This document shows, piece by piece, positions 31,401-40,800 of a stretch of 64,000 nt of DNA. This DNA is from Yersinia proxima (lineage in GTDB: Bacteria > Pseudomonadota > Gammaproteobacteria > Enterobacterales > Enterobacteriaceae). Under the pieces are notes generated by a model. The model made no database searches and was not told the origin of the DNA. It worked only from the letters and a program-made list of their open reading frames with translations. Position 1 is the stretch's first letter; each line of letters begins with the position of its first letter. The stretch covers positions 186,001-250,000 of the forward strand of contig NZ_CABHYG010000001.1 of assembly GCF_902170785.1 (NCBI RefSeq), given 5' to 3'. A program made the translations under genes and the position numbers.

Positions 31401-34400
31401 TATACCCGGCGCGCACTTGATGTAACTCTGCTAGGTTACTCACCTTATTTACCTGGAAGTGAAGGCATTGCTCCTGAGAAGGCCGTATTGGTTGAAATGC
31501 CTGAATTGCCAATGCGCCACTGGCGGCTGTCTGGTGGCGGTGAGTTGCCAAGAGATGAGCGGTTACAATGGCTGGAAGATGACCCGCAAATCAAGAGCGC
31601 TCGTCGTGAAGGTGTGTGGTCTACCCGTAGCGACAGGCTGGCACTGAAGGATGGCTGGTATCGCCTGGAAGAGCATTCTGCACAACGCACACCTCAACAA
31701 AACCAGTTTAACGAAAAACTGTTTAAGGCTGGGAAAGTAAACGTGTTGAACTGCTCTACGACGATGGAAATGGGCGTAGACATTGGCGGTATGAGTTTGG
31801 TTGCGATGAATAACGTCCCTCCTGCTCCAGCTAATTATCTGCAGCGTGCAGGCCGTGCAGGGCGTCGAGGTGAATCAGCTTCAGCAGCAATTACCTTATG
31901 CAAAAATACCGCCCATGGTATGGAAGTTTTCAAAGATCCGCTTTGGCCATTTAACAGTAGTTCCAAGGCTCCACAGGTACGCTTTGAGAGCGAAAGCATT
32001 GTCCAGCGCCACGTCAATGCGCTGGTACTTGGTCTGTTTTTAAGGGCGGAAGTGCCGGATGCGACCAAGCTGAGTTGTAAATGGTTTTTTGAGGGTGAAG
32101 ATAGCCAGTGTCAACGTTTCTTGAATTGGATGAATGGCCAATCAGAAGTATTGGCCAACAAGTTGAAACGGCTGGTTCAGGGAACGATATTAACGTCTCT
32201 GACTGCTTCCCAGCTACTTTCCCGTACCAATACAATGATGAAGAAAGCGGAGCTTCACTGGCGTAATCAACTCGCTATTTTGCTGCAAAATATTGAATCT
32301 TTGAAAGCAGACAATATTGCCTGGGAAGAGACTCCTGCCGGTAAAGCAATTGCCTATCAATTACGTGATTATCGTAGCGCATATCTTTTTTCAAAACTGA
32401 TCAGTGAAGCTTTTCTTCCTGGACACGGTTTCCCTGTGGGGGTCGTTAACTTTAACTTCCTGACAGCTGATGAACTTGAAAAGCGTAAAGCTTTAAAAGC
32501 CAGTCAATTGGATCAGAAAGAGGGGACAGAGAACTTTTCACGTAGTCTCGAAAAACTGCCAAGTCGTGACTTGCCTACAGCATTGCGTGAATATGCACCG
32601 GGTGCCGATGTGGTTTTAGGCGGAAAAGTCTACCGGTCCGCAGGAATTATGCTCGGTAAAGTATTGGGGAGTGGGCAGGAGCTAAAAGGCGACCATCATA
32701 TTCCGTGGTTCTGGCACTGCCGCCAATGTGGTGCGGGGTCTACCAGCGCAACATATCCTGCAGGTTGTAGCCATTGTGGTGCAGAAAAATCACTACTTAC
32801 CGTGAGGCGCTATTTGCAACCAGTTGGTTTTGCGACAGATATCCGTTATCAGGCCCATAACGATGTGTCTATGCCCGCACAATTGCCTTATCAGGACCCT
32901 CGGGTTCTGGTGCCTTCAGCTGTATGGGTTTCTCTGCCAGATACATCACTGGGGCGTTACCGCTTTAGCAATAGTGGTGAGTTATTCCATTTCAGCGATG
33001 GTGAGTTCGGTAAAGGCTATGCCATTTGCTTGTCTTGTGGTCGCACTGAGTCACAAATGGAAGCTGAACGCACACCGGTAACACTCAAAAATCCTGCACT
33101 AGAAAATACGCATCTTCTGTTACGTGGCGGCAGTAATGATTGGCAGGGCAGCAGCAAGCTGTGCCATGGTCATGTTCATAAAGATTTGTGGTTAGGTTAT
33201 AGCAGCCGTACAGACATGGTTGAACTGCAGCTTAATGACGAAAACGGTTTGCTGATTACTGATGATGTTGCTGCACGTTCCCTGGCTGTCACATTACGTG
33301 AAGGGTTGGCGCATAAATTAGGTATTGAAAATACCGAGCTGGGCGTCACTATTCAGCAATCACGCGATAGTAACAATGCTTATGGATACTCGATTTTCAT
33401 CTATGACAATAATGCAGGCGGGGCAGGTTATGCTGTTCAAATAATTGATCTTTTTAGCGAAGTGTTTAACTACGCCAAAAAGTTACTTGATTGCTCATGC
33501 GATAAATTCTGTCATCACTGCTTACTCAGTTACGACAGTCAGCACTATGTCAGTAAGTTGGATCGCCATCGTGCCTTACCATTGCTCACCAGTACGCGTT
33601 TGCAGATGTTGAAACTTGCACCGGAATATCAATTCTTCGGGCCGAGCAGCCGGGTTGAAACTATCCCTCTAATGCTGCGTTTATCGCAGCATCTTAGCTC
33701 AGGGCGTTACGGCACTCTCTCATTGGTAATATCCGGAGTGACAGAGGAGTGGGATTTTGCGCAGTGGCCATTATTGAAGGATGTACTGCGGTTTGCATCC
33801 TCGGGAGGCAAGGTTGAACTGCTAATCACCTCCGCATTAGCTGAGTTACCTGAGAAAATACGCCATCAGTTGTCGGCATTGTCAGCGATGCCGGGTAATA
33901 CATTATGCATCCGTCCTATCACTGAGATCCAGCTTGCTCAGAATAAAGGTCGCTGGTTGGCGCAAATTATTGGTGATGATCATTGCCTACAGTGGGCCGC
34001 AGGCAATGATGCCATTACCATCCCTGGTGAAAGCTGGGGGCAGAGTGCAACAACTCCTGTTGTATCTTGTCAGGTGTCCGCTGCTAAGGATTACCCTGGA
34101 AATGCGCTCTCCCCGGAAGAACTGTTACCTAAGTTGCCCGCGGGAGCTGTTCGAATCCATTTGTCCCACCAACTTGATGGCCCATTGGAAGGTTTCGGGG
34201 CACGTTTCTGGGCGCTTATAAGCAGTCAACACCCATTCTGGAAGCGTGCTTTCACCGAAAAACGTGAAATAGCTCAGGTGCAATATAGCGATCGTTATGT
34301 GAATAGTCCTTTCACTGCACGTCTGCTGGCCGAACTTTTGACTGAATTGGTCGAACAAGGAATGGCAGAACGAGCGGCACTCTCGATATCGGTGAAAAAG

Positions 34401-34766
34401 CTCGACTACAGTTCGCGTCAACATGACTCATTGTTTAACGCCTGGCTCAACGAGCAAGACAGGGAGCAGGTGTTGAGAACATTGCTGGAAGAAGGATATC
34501 TGGGCCCTGCCTGGTCAGGGAATATTTCATGGTTTGTTGGTGATAACCGAACGACTGACCATGGCCGCGAGTTAACTGTGTCATTCAAAGATGGTAGTGA
34601 AGGTTATCTACTGCTGGATATGGGGCTTGGCTACTGGCGCTGCCAGGGGGATTCATTCTTTGACTTCGAAGAGCATCCTTCCCGGCAAGTCGAAATAGTC
34701 GCTTCCAGTAGGGCAAATCTCATCGCTCCAGATAATGGTCTGCGAAGCTACATTATTGTCGGGTAA
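28437..34766 (+). CDS. druE: Druantia helicase DruE (DUF1998)
   Basis: About 2109-aa superfamily 2 helicase. From ATG 28437: Walker A SSGTGSGKTECF near residue 115, DEAH (VLDEAHSY) near 250, motif III SATIG, motif VI QRAGRAGRRGE near 1135, and a C-terminal MZB/DUF1998 region near 1650-1710 (NNAGGAGYAVQ, CSCDKFCHHCL zinc site). Two extra zinc-ribbon-like segments (CDCGAP...CSGCG near 475-490; CRQCG...CSHCG near 1420-1445) are visible. TGATG overlap with druH and CAGGAG 10 bp upstream support this start over the earlier TTG. Defence role follows from family and context. Confidence 0.88.
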   Translation: MKVQQLHYAPLLNQLHQRAVRSVVSQLALRSKSLTEYLESQYFRAPGQQGSLLADPVFESTFGWMPASETMDGLRDKLISNHLVNALSHAPVPFSHQLTAWRTILEDKQSLLVSSGTGSGKTECFMVPVLEDLIRQQEAYRQPLTGTQAIFLYPLNALINSQQERLRDWTKGFKGKIRFALYNGETKHTKYEVQEEQKKVPEQALSREEIYESPPSIMVTNTTMLEYMLIRRKDAPIVDKSQGMLKYIVLDEAHSYIGSQAAELALLLRRVMQAFNVGPGTDNPVQVIATSATIGEDSVEGNQELAKFVADLAGVTEPNVKVIRGYRQIPPISDTHIRAEFPSSLSSLNNLTPTELYQQLCQYQVTQELRRALTQKKNPAVRLSELLVTARHIWPEISNRELLQLLDLMAKARVDTSDYSLAFTPLRMHGFIRTLAGLWACSNRQCDHKSPELQNKDWSFGQIWSEQRLFCDCGAPVFEVLRCSGCGTAYLSAKEELKNDGTTWLSAQPTVADEDEFALEVDLYRDDEDEDSEESGHQFDRLLADTGEKTFVSLEENSQGKIVSNSAVGYEVNLLRPENRDVGKSTFFTCICCGDAERKNNPLFRPLRLGAPFFLSDIIPTLLEFSPLPKNLEEQQGPFNGRRLLTFTDSRQGTARISARLQQDADKSTLRTLCYQELANITERSAGLSDEQKELLKPYISQFSVVPIFKSAVEALSKAITSHEVLSPNEILALNTITAAISSQSEAHAQAMEALLSGSGGQKVKSVSWQTLVEQLSGSVDLADRMRGSFKEISGLDLTKQQFADFCLYSEFGRRPKNAWTLENLGLVAIHYPFIDNVNRCPQDWKSLLPDPDKQLAEWRNLLKITLDFFIRENSAVFYENEQYPRWMGARFPVKMLQGPDKKYKEQKRDQLWPQIRDRHYNRVIKLLVAVFPAIQPDQTYWKDLVNNLMKEAWDAIRPNLRQFESGYQFDIKEQAYFYSPKEIWCCPYTRRALDVTLLGYSPYLPGSEGIAPEKAVLVEMPELPMRHWRLSGGGELPRDERLQWLEDDPQIKSARREGVWSTRSDRLALKDGWYRLEEHSAQRTPQQNQFNEKLFKAGKVNVLNCSTTMEMGVDIGGMSLVAMNNVPPAPANYLQRAGRAGRRGESASAAITLCKNTAHGMEVFKDPLWPFNSSSKAPQVRFESESIVQRHVNALVLGLFLRAEVPDATKLSCKWFFEGEDSQCQRFLNWMNGQSEVLANKLKRLVQGTILTSLTASQLLSRTNTMMKKAELHWRNQLAILLQNIESLKADNIAWEETPAGKAIAYQLRDYRSAYLFSKLISEAFLPGHGFPVGVVNFNFLTADELEKRKALKASQLDQKEGTENFSRSLEKLPSRDLPTALREYAPGADVVLGGKVYRSAGIMLGKVLGSGQELKGDHHIPWFWHCRQCGAGSTSATYPAGCSHCGAEKSLLTVRRYLQPVGFATDIRYQAHNDVSMPAQLPYQDPRVLVPSAVWVSLPDTSLGRYRFSNSGELFHFSDGEFGKGYAICLSCGRTESQMEAERTPVTLKNPALENTHLLLRGGSNDWQGSSKLCHGHVHKDLWLGYSSRTDMVELQLNDENGLLITDDVAARSLAVTLREGLAHKLGIENTELGVTIQQSRDSNNAYGYSIFIYDNNAGGAGYAVQIIDLFSEVFNYAKKLLDCSCDKFCHHCLLSYDSQHYVSKLDRHRALPLLTSTRLQMLKLAPEYQFFGPSSRVETIPLMLRLSQHLSSGRYGTLSLVISGVTEEWDFAQWPLLKDVLRFASSGGKVELLITSALAELPEKIRHQLSALSAMPGNTLCIRPITEIQLAQNKGRWLAQIIGDDHCLQWAAGNDAITIPGESWGQSATTPVVSCQVSAAKDYPGNALSPEELLPKLPAGAVRIHLSHQLDGPLEGFGARFWALISSQHPFWKRAFTEKREIAQVQYSDRYVNSPFTARLLAELLTELVEQGMAERAALSISVKKLDYSSRQHDSLFNAWLNEQDREQVLRTLLEEGYLGPAWSGNISWFVGDNRTTDHGRELTVSFKDGSEGYLLLDMGLGYWRCQGDSFFDFEEHPSRQVEIVASSRANLIAPDNGLRSYIIVG

Positions 34767-34773
34767 TTGAAGG

Positions 34774-34798
34774 CCCCCTGCCTGTTCAGGGCAGGGGG
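34774..34798 (+). terminator. Strong hairpin after druE
   Basis: CCCCCTGCC and GGCAGGGGG form a perfect 9-bp G+C-rich stem with a 7-nt loop, starting 8 bp after the druE stop. It is not followed by a T-run, so it may be a weak or Rho-assisted terminator or an mRNA-end protector. The rest of 34799-34989 holds the presumed promoter of the next operon; no gene seen. Confidence 0.5.
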
Positions 34799-34989
34799 TT
34801 GACGAAGCGCACTATTCTCATGTCTCTGGTTAATAAATAAACTAAATTATTGCGAGATGTCCCCCATTAAGCCATCACATTAATCAGCCATCGTGATACT
34901 CTTTAACTCCCTCTTTTTTATCGCAGTATGCCGTGCTGGTGCCGATAAACCGCCGATTTGCATTGCTGCTACAACAGACAGAAAAACCG

Positions 34990-37854
34990 ATGAACGAACA
35001 AAATTATGCACCCGGAATGCGGGTAGTCATTCGTGACGCAGAGTGGCGTATTCGTCGCGCAGACAACAGCGGTGATGGTGGTCACTTGCTTATTTGTGAC
35101 GGCATTTCGGAACTGGTACGCGGTAAAGAAGGGTTGTTTCTGACAGGGTTGGAAGAAAATATAGAAATACTGGATCCTGCAAAAACTAAGCTGGTAGAGG
35201 ACGACTCCGCCAACTATCAGGCGTCACAACTTTATATCGAAAGCCAGCTTCGCCAGCGAGTGCCGACAGATAATTTGGTTCACTTCGGCCATAACGCGGC
35301 GATGGATTCGATGCCTTTCCAGCTTGATCCAACGCGGATGGCGCTGGCGCAGCCACGCCAGAGAATTTTGATTGCCGATGCGGTAGGCCTTGGCAAAACG
35401 CTCGAAGCGGGAATTTTGGTTTCTGAATTAATCCACCGTGGGCGTGGGAAACGTATCCTGGTGTTGGCAGTCAAGTCCATGCTTACTCAGTTTCAGAAAG
35501 AGTTCTGGAGCCGTTTTGCGATTCCTCTTACCCGTCTTGATTCTGCAGGTTTGCAAAAAGTACGCAACCGTATCCCCACGAACCACAACCCGTTTCACTA
35601 TTTCGATAAAACGATTATTTCCATCGATACCCTGAAACAAGACATTGAATACCGTCACCATCTGGAAAATGCCTGGTGGGATATTATTGTCATCGATGAA
35701 GCGCATAACGTCGCTGAACGAGGGACCAGCTCCTTACGCAGCAAACTGGCAAAATTGCTTGCCGGGCGAAGCGATACGTTAATTATGCTCTCTGCGACCC
35801 CTCATGATGGTAAAGCTGAAAGTTTTGCCAGCCTGATGAACATGCTTGACCCCACTGCGATTGCTAATCCTAAAGAGTATGAGTACGCAGATTTCGCGGA
35901 TAAAAATTTGGTTGTGCGTCGCTTTAAGAAAGACGTCAAAGACCAAATGGCTGGTGAGTTCCCGGAACGAGAAATCAAGGCCTTGAAACGAGAGGCGACA
36001 TCCGCAGAAGAAGAGGTTTACCGCCGTCTTCTGGAAAGTAAATTCCGCGATGACGACGATGAAGATACTTCAGTAAACAAAGGTCGTTTGTTCAAAATCA
36101 CGCTGGAGAAAGCTCTGTTCTCCAGTCCTATGGCTTGTGCCAGCGTGGTTGCGAACCGTTTGAAACGCCTGGAAAGCCGTAAAGAAATTAATAGCCAGAG
36201 CCAAATTAACGAACTGCATTCTCTGCTGCTGGCTTTGAATAATGTTGATGCCAGTCAGTTCAGCAAATACCAGTTATTACTGGAAACCATCCGCAGCGAT
36301 CTCAAATGGAAAGCCAATAACAGCGACGACCGTCTGGTGATCTTTACCGAGAGCATAAAAACGCTGGAATTCTTGCACCAGCAACTGCTTGCTGACCTCA
36401 AAATCAAACCAGAGCAAGTCGCAACATTACGTGGCGACCAGGGCGACACTGTGCTGATGGAAACTGTTGAAGCCTTCGGTAAGCAACAGTCACCATTGCG
36501 TTTGCTGATCTGTTCGGACGTGGCATCGGAAGGTATCAACTTGCACCACCTGAGCCACAAAATGGTTCACTTCGATATTCCCTGGTCGTTGATGGTATTC
36601 CAGCAACGTAACGGGCGTATCGACCGCTACGGCCAAAAGCACGTTCCACAAATTCGTTACCTGTTAACTGAGGCGAATGAGCCGCAAATCAATGGCGATA
36701 TGCGCGTTCTGCAAGTGCTGATCAACAAAGATGAGCAAGCGCAGAAAAATATCGGTGACAGTTCAGAATTCACGGGTAAGTTTACCCAGGAAGAGGAAGA
36801 AGAGCAGGTCGCAGGCTACATGATGCAAGGTAGCGATAACGGTGCCAGCCTCTTTGATGAGCTATTGAACAGTAACGTCGGTGAAAGTGCTGAACACGAT
36901 TTATTCAGCGAACTGAGTAATGTGGTTTCCGACGACATTCAGTCACTAACGGCCACTGATACCAGCCTCTTCGCTGATGAACAAACCTACTGTGAAAAAG
37001 CCCTGGGTTATCTGAAGGCCAGTGGCCAACGTATTCAATTTGAAACCTTGCCTGATAACACTCTGTCGCTGGTGGCACCGGAAGAATTGCGCCGACGCTT
37101 TAATCAGCTTCCTCCAGAAATCACCCCGGAAAATGGCCAGCTTTACCTAAGCCAGGATAAAAAAGTTATCACTGATTCCATTATCCGTTCCCGTGGGGAG
37201 CAACACGCCTGGCCAGATATTCATTATCTCTGGCAAATCAACCCGGTGGTGCAGTGGTTAGATGACAAAATGCAGTCTGCTTTTGGTCGCCATCAGGCCC
37301 CGGTAATTCGCCTGCCGCATCTATTTTCGCCAGATGAAGACCATTTTATTCTCTCTGGCTTGTTCCCGAATCGTAAATCCCACCCGATGGTGAATTCATG
37401 GCTCGTGGTGAGTTTTAATCTTGACCAGCTAACCGGGAGTTTGCCGTTTGCTGAATTCCTGGCAAACAATCCGCAGCTTGGCAAAAAACTGACCAATGCC
37501 GGTGGCGAGCAACGCAACCACCAGCGCCAGCAGCAACTACTGGAAAAAGCGATTGACCATGCTCGCGATGTTTTTGCACACGATCGTCAGGCTTTTGAAG
37601 ACAAAATTAACCAACAGCTCAATGAACATCTGGAAAAGCTAGAGAAACTCAAAGGGCGTCAGATAAGCCAGCTGGAAATGGATTTTGCTGAAAATAAACA
37701 GCAAGAGTCAGTTAAACAGAGCCGTAAAGAGCAGCGCCAGCGTGAAATTGAACACAACTTTAACAGCTATATCGAATGGATTGAGGACACGATGACGACA
37801 GAAAAACAACCCTACATTCAGGTCATTGCTGTTATCACCGGAGCGGAGGGTTAA
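34990..37854 (+). CDS. RapA/HepA-type SNF2 ATPase of a DISARM-like operon (DrmD-like)
   Basis: 954-aa double-stranded DNA translocase. Walker A ADAVGLGKT (Lys136), DEAH at 236-239, SATPHDG near 270, and a C-terminal helicase lobe with SDVASEGINLH and QQRNGRIDRYGQ. A charged coiled-coil tail (about 845-930) is unusual. Start set at ATG 34990 (MNEQNYAPGMRVVIRD); the open frame reaches 34933, but that stretch has no clear conserved sequence and neither start has a good ribosome-binding site. It heads a four-gene operon and corresponds in order to DrmD of class 1 DISARM. Confidence 0.8.
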   Translation: MNEQNYAPGMRVVIRDAEWRIRRADNSGDGGHLLICDGISELVRGKEGLFLTGLEENIEILDPAKTKLVEDDSANYQASQLYIESQLRQRVPTDNLVHFGHNAAMDSMPFQLDPTRMALAQPRQRILIADAVGLGKTLEAGILVSELIHRGRGKRILVLAVKSMLTQFQKEFWSRFAIPLTRLDSAGLQKVRNRIPTNHNPFHYFDKTIISIDTLKQDIEYRHHLENAWWDIIVIDEAHNVAERGTSSLRSKLAKLLAGRSDTLIMLSATPHDGKAESFASLMNMLDPTAIANPKEYEYADFADKNLVVRRFKKDVKDQMAGEFPEREIKALKREATSAEEEVYRRLLESKFRDDDDEDTSVNKGRLFKITLEKALFSSPMACASVVANRLKRLESRKEINSQSQINELHSLLLALNNVDASQFSKYQLLLETIRSDLKWKANNSDDRLVIFTESIKTLEFLHQQLLADLKIKPEQVATLRGDQGDTVLMETVEAFGKQQSPLRLLICSDVASEGINLHHLSHKMVHFDIPWSLMVFQQRNGRIDRYGQKHVPQIRYLLTEANEPQINGDMRVLQVLINKDEQAQKNIGDSSEFTGKFTQEEEEEQVAGYMMQGSDNGASLFDELLNSNVGESAEHDLFSELSNVVSDDIQSLTATDTSLFADEQTYCEKALGYLKASGQRIQFETLPDNTLSLVAPEELRRRFNQLPPEITPENGQLYLSQDKKVITDSIIRSRGEQHAWPDIHYLWQINPVVQWLDDKMQSAFGRHQAPVIRLPHLFSPDEDHFILSGLFPNRKSHPMVNSWLVVSFNLDQLTGSLPFAEFLANNPQLGKKLTNAGGEQRNHQRQQQLLEKAIDHARDVFAHDRQAFEDKINQQLNEHLEKLEKLKGRQISQLEMDFAENKQQESVKQSRKEQRQREIEHNFNSYIEWIEDTMTTEKQPYIQVIAVITGAEG

Positions 37855-37856
37855 TC

Positions 37857-40800
37857 ATGGCGTTGGTCGGTATTAATAACGAAAACGAATTTTACTCTAA
37901 CCACTATTTGGGCGAAGTGTTTACCAGCGATATCCGCGAAGCTCTGGAGCCGTGGAACGAGCAGGAAAATGCCGCTCGTGAAGTAGAGCGCGCTGCCAGA
38001 GAACAGGGCGAAGAGTTTACACCCGGCTACCGGGCACCCTGGAATCAGCTAAACAGCCTGGCGACAGCCTTCTTCCGCCAGTTAGCTGAACAGGAAAAAC
38101 AGCGCCAGATCCCGCAACGACTGGTGGATCAACGCAGCCGCTGGCAGCCACTGATGCAGGCCTTAGGCTATGAGCTGAACCCGCAAATTCAGGTGCTGGA
38201 GGACGGTTCTCCTCTTCCCGTGCTAGCGCGTTATAACAGCGCTGATGGCAGTCCGTGGTTATGGATTGTTGAAGCCCACGATGTGGAAGAGGGCACCCTC
38301 GATCCGCTTGCGTTATCCTTGCTGAAGGCTCAGTTCCCGGCTGATGTAGATAAAAAGCACCGTGATAATCTGCGTAAAAATGCCCGTGGTGAATACCGTT
38401 CCTGGCAGGATCTGATTTCCACCGAAGTCTTCACTCAGCCAGAACCCCCGCGATTTGTCTTGCTACTTGGCAACCGCCAGTTGCTGCTGCTGGACCGCAC
38501 CAAGTGGGCGCAAAACCGTCTGCTGCGTTTTGATTTCGAAGAAATTTTAAGCCGCCGCGAAACGGAAACGCTGAAAGCGACGGCGGTGTTACTGCACAAA
38601 GATTCGCTCATGCCTGGCAGCGGCGCGCCTTATCTCGATTCATTGGATGCCAATTCCCACAAACATGCGTTTGGTGTATCTGAAGATCTGAAATATGCGC
38701 TGCGTGAAAGTATCGAATTACTCGGCAACGAAGCGATGCGTTACCTCATTGAGCGAGGGCTGGCAAACTATACGGGTAATCGTGCCGTTAACCCGGAAGA
38801 TCTCAGCCGTGAATGCCTGCGCTATATGTACCGCCTGCTGTTCCTGTTCTATATCGAAGCTCGTCCCGAACTGGGCTATGCACCCATGCAGGCGCGGACC
38901 TATCTGCAAGGCTACAGCCTGGAAACGCTGCGTGACCTGGAAATGATCCCGCTCACCAGCGAAGAGGACAGAAATGGCCGTTACCTGCATGACAGCCTGA
39001 ATATGCTGTTTAAGCTGGTGCGTGAGGGCTACAAAGGTGGTGAGAAGATCCAGAGCGACTGGATCAGCGGTGAACAGATCAGTGTTCATAGCAATCAGTT
39101 CAAGATCCCTCGTCTTGAAAGTCATCTTTTTGCGACAGAAAACACGCCTTATTTGAATCGTGTTGTGTTCCGTAATGAAACGCTGCAACAGGTTATTCAG
39201 GCGATGTCCCTGAGCCGTCCAGGCAAAGGGCGTTTTGCGCGTCGCGGGCGTATTTCTTATCGCCAGTTAGGGATTAACCAGTTAGGTGCAGTGTATGAAG
39301 CGCTGCTCTCCTATCGTGGATTCTTTGCCAGCCACGATCTCTATGAAGTGAAAAAAGCCGGGGAAGAGTTCAACGAACTGGAAACCGGCTACTTCGTCAG
39401 TGCCGATGAGATAACGAAATACCACGATGACGAAAAGGTTTACGAGAAAGACGGCAGCCTGCGTATTCACCGTCGGGGCAGCTTTATCTATCGGATGGCC
39501 GGTCGTGACCGAGAGAAATCGGCGTCTTACTACACCCCAGAAGTGCTGACTCGCTCATTGGTAAAATACGCGCTCAAAGAACTGTTTAAAGAGCAGATTG
39601 AGCCGATAGCCGATCCGCATGCTAAAGCCGATGCGATTTTAAAACTCACCGTTTGCGAACCGGCAATGGGAAGTGCTGCGTTCCTTAACGAAGCCATCAA
39701 CCAGTTAGCAGAAGCTTATCTGTTCCATAAACAGCAGGCGGAAGGGCGACGGATTCCGCAGGATCAGTACACCCAGGAATTACAACGGGTGAAAATGTAC
39801 ATCGCGGATAATAACGTCTTCGGCGTTGACTTAAACCCGGTGGCGGTTGAACTGGCGGAAGTCTCCCTGTGGCTGAACGCCATTAGCGGTGACACCTTTG
39901 TGCCCTGGTTTGGTTACCAGCTGCACTGCGGTAACTCGCTGGTCGGCACCCGTCGCCAGGTATTTAACAAGAGCGAACTGACTTACAAAAAAGCCAAAGA
40001 TCCAAGCTGGCTGAACAGCGAATCTGCTGAGTTGTCGATGATTACGCCACGCGATGAAAAGCAGATTTTCCACTTCCTGCTGCCAGACAGCGGCATGGCA
40101 AACTACAGCGACAAAACGGTTAAGCAGCGTTACCCGGATGATTATAAACTACTGGATGCCTGGCGTAAGGCGTTTACCGCAAGCTTTGAACCGCATGAAA
40201 TTAATGATTTGCAGCGTATCAGCGGCAAAGTAGAAGCGTTGTGGAACGCGTATCGTCAGCAGCTTAAAGCCGAGCGCGAAGCCACCGCTGATGGTTATGC
40301 CGTCTGGCCATTGCCAGCCGATGCGCAATTGTACTCCAGCATGCGCAGCAAGGACGAGACGTTCAGCAAACGCCACCAGGACAATAGCGTCTATCAAAAA
40401 CTACGTTGGGTAATGGACTACTGGTGTGCGCTGTGGTTCTGGCCGATTGATAAAGCCGATGAACTGCCGGATCGCAGCGACTGGCTGTTTGATCTGGAGA
40501 CCCTGCTCGACGGGATTGTGGTGACGGAAGAAGTGACCGCTGCGGAATCAAACTCTATTGCTGATTTGTTTGATTCAGAAGAAAGCATTCGTGAAGAAGC
40601 ATCACTTTTCTCCGGCACCGGTCGCCTGAAAACCGATGTGCTGTTCCGCCATTTACCGCGCCTGAAAGTGGTAGACGCGTTGCGTAAACAACACCGTTTC
40701 TTCCACTGGGATTTAGAGTTCAGCGATCTGTTTGCCGAACGTGGCGGTTTTGACCTGATGCTGGGTAACCCGCCGTGGCTGAAAGTGGAATGGCAGGAAG

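Noticed and set aside
28437-34766. DruE and the 2115-aa helicase as recent duplicates
   Set aside because: They share only superfamily 2 and DUF1998 motifs (for example GTGSGKTECF) and differ elsewhere, so they are distant relatives, not a local duplication.
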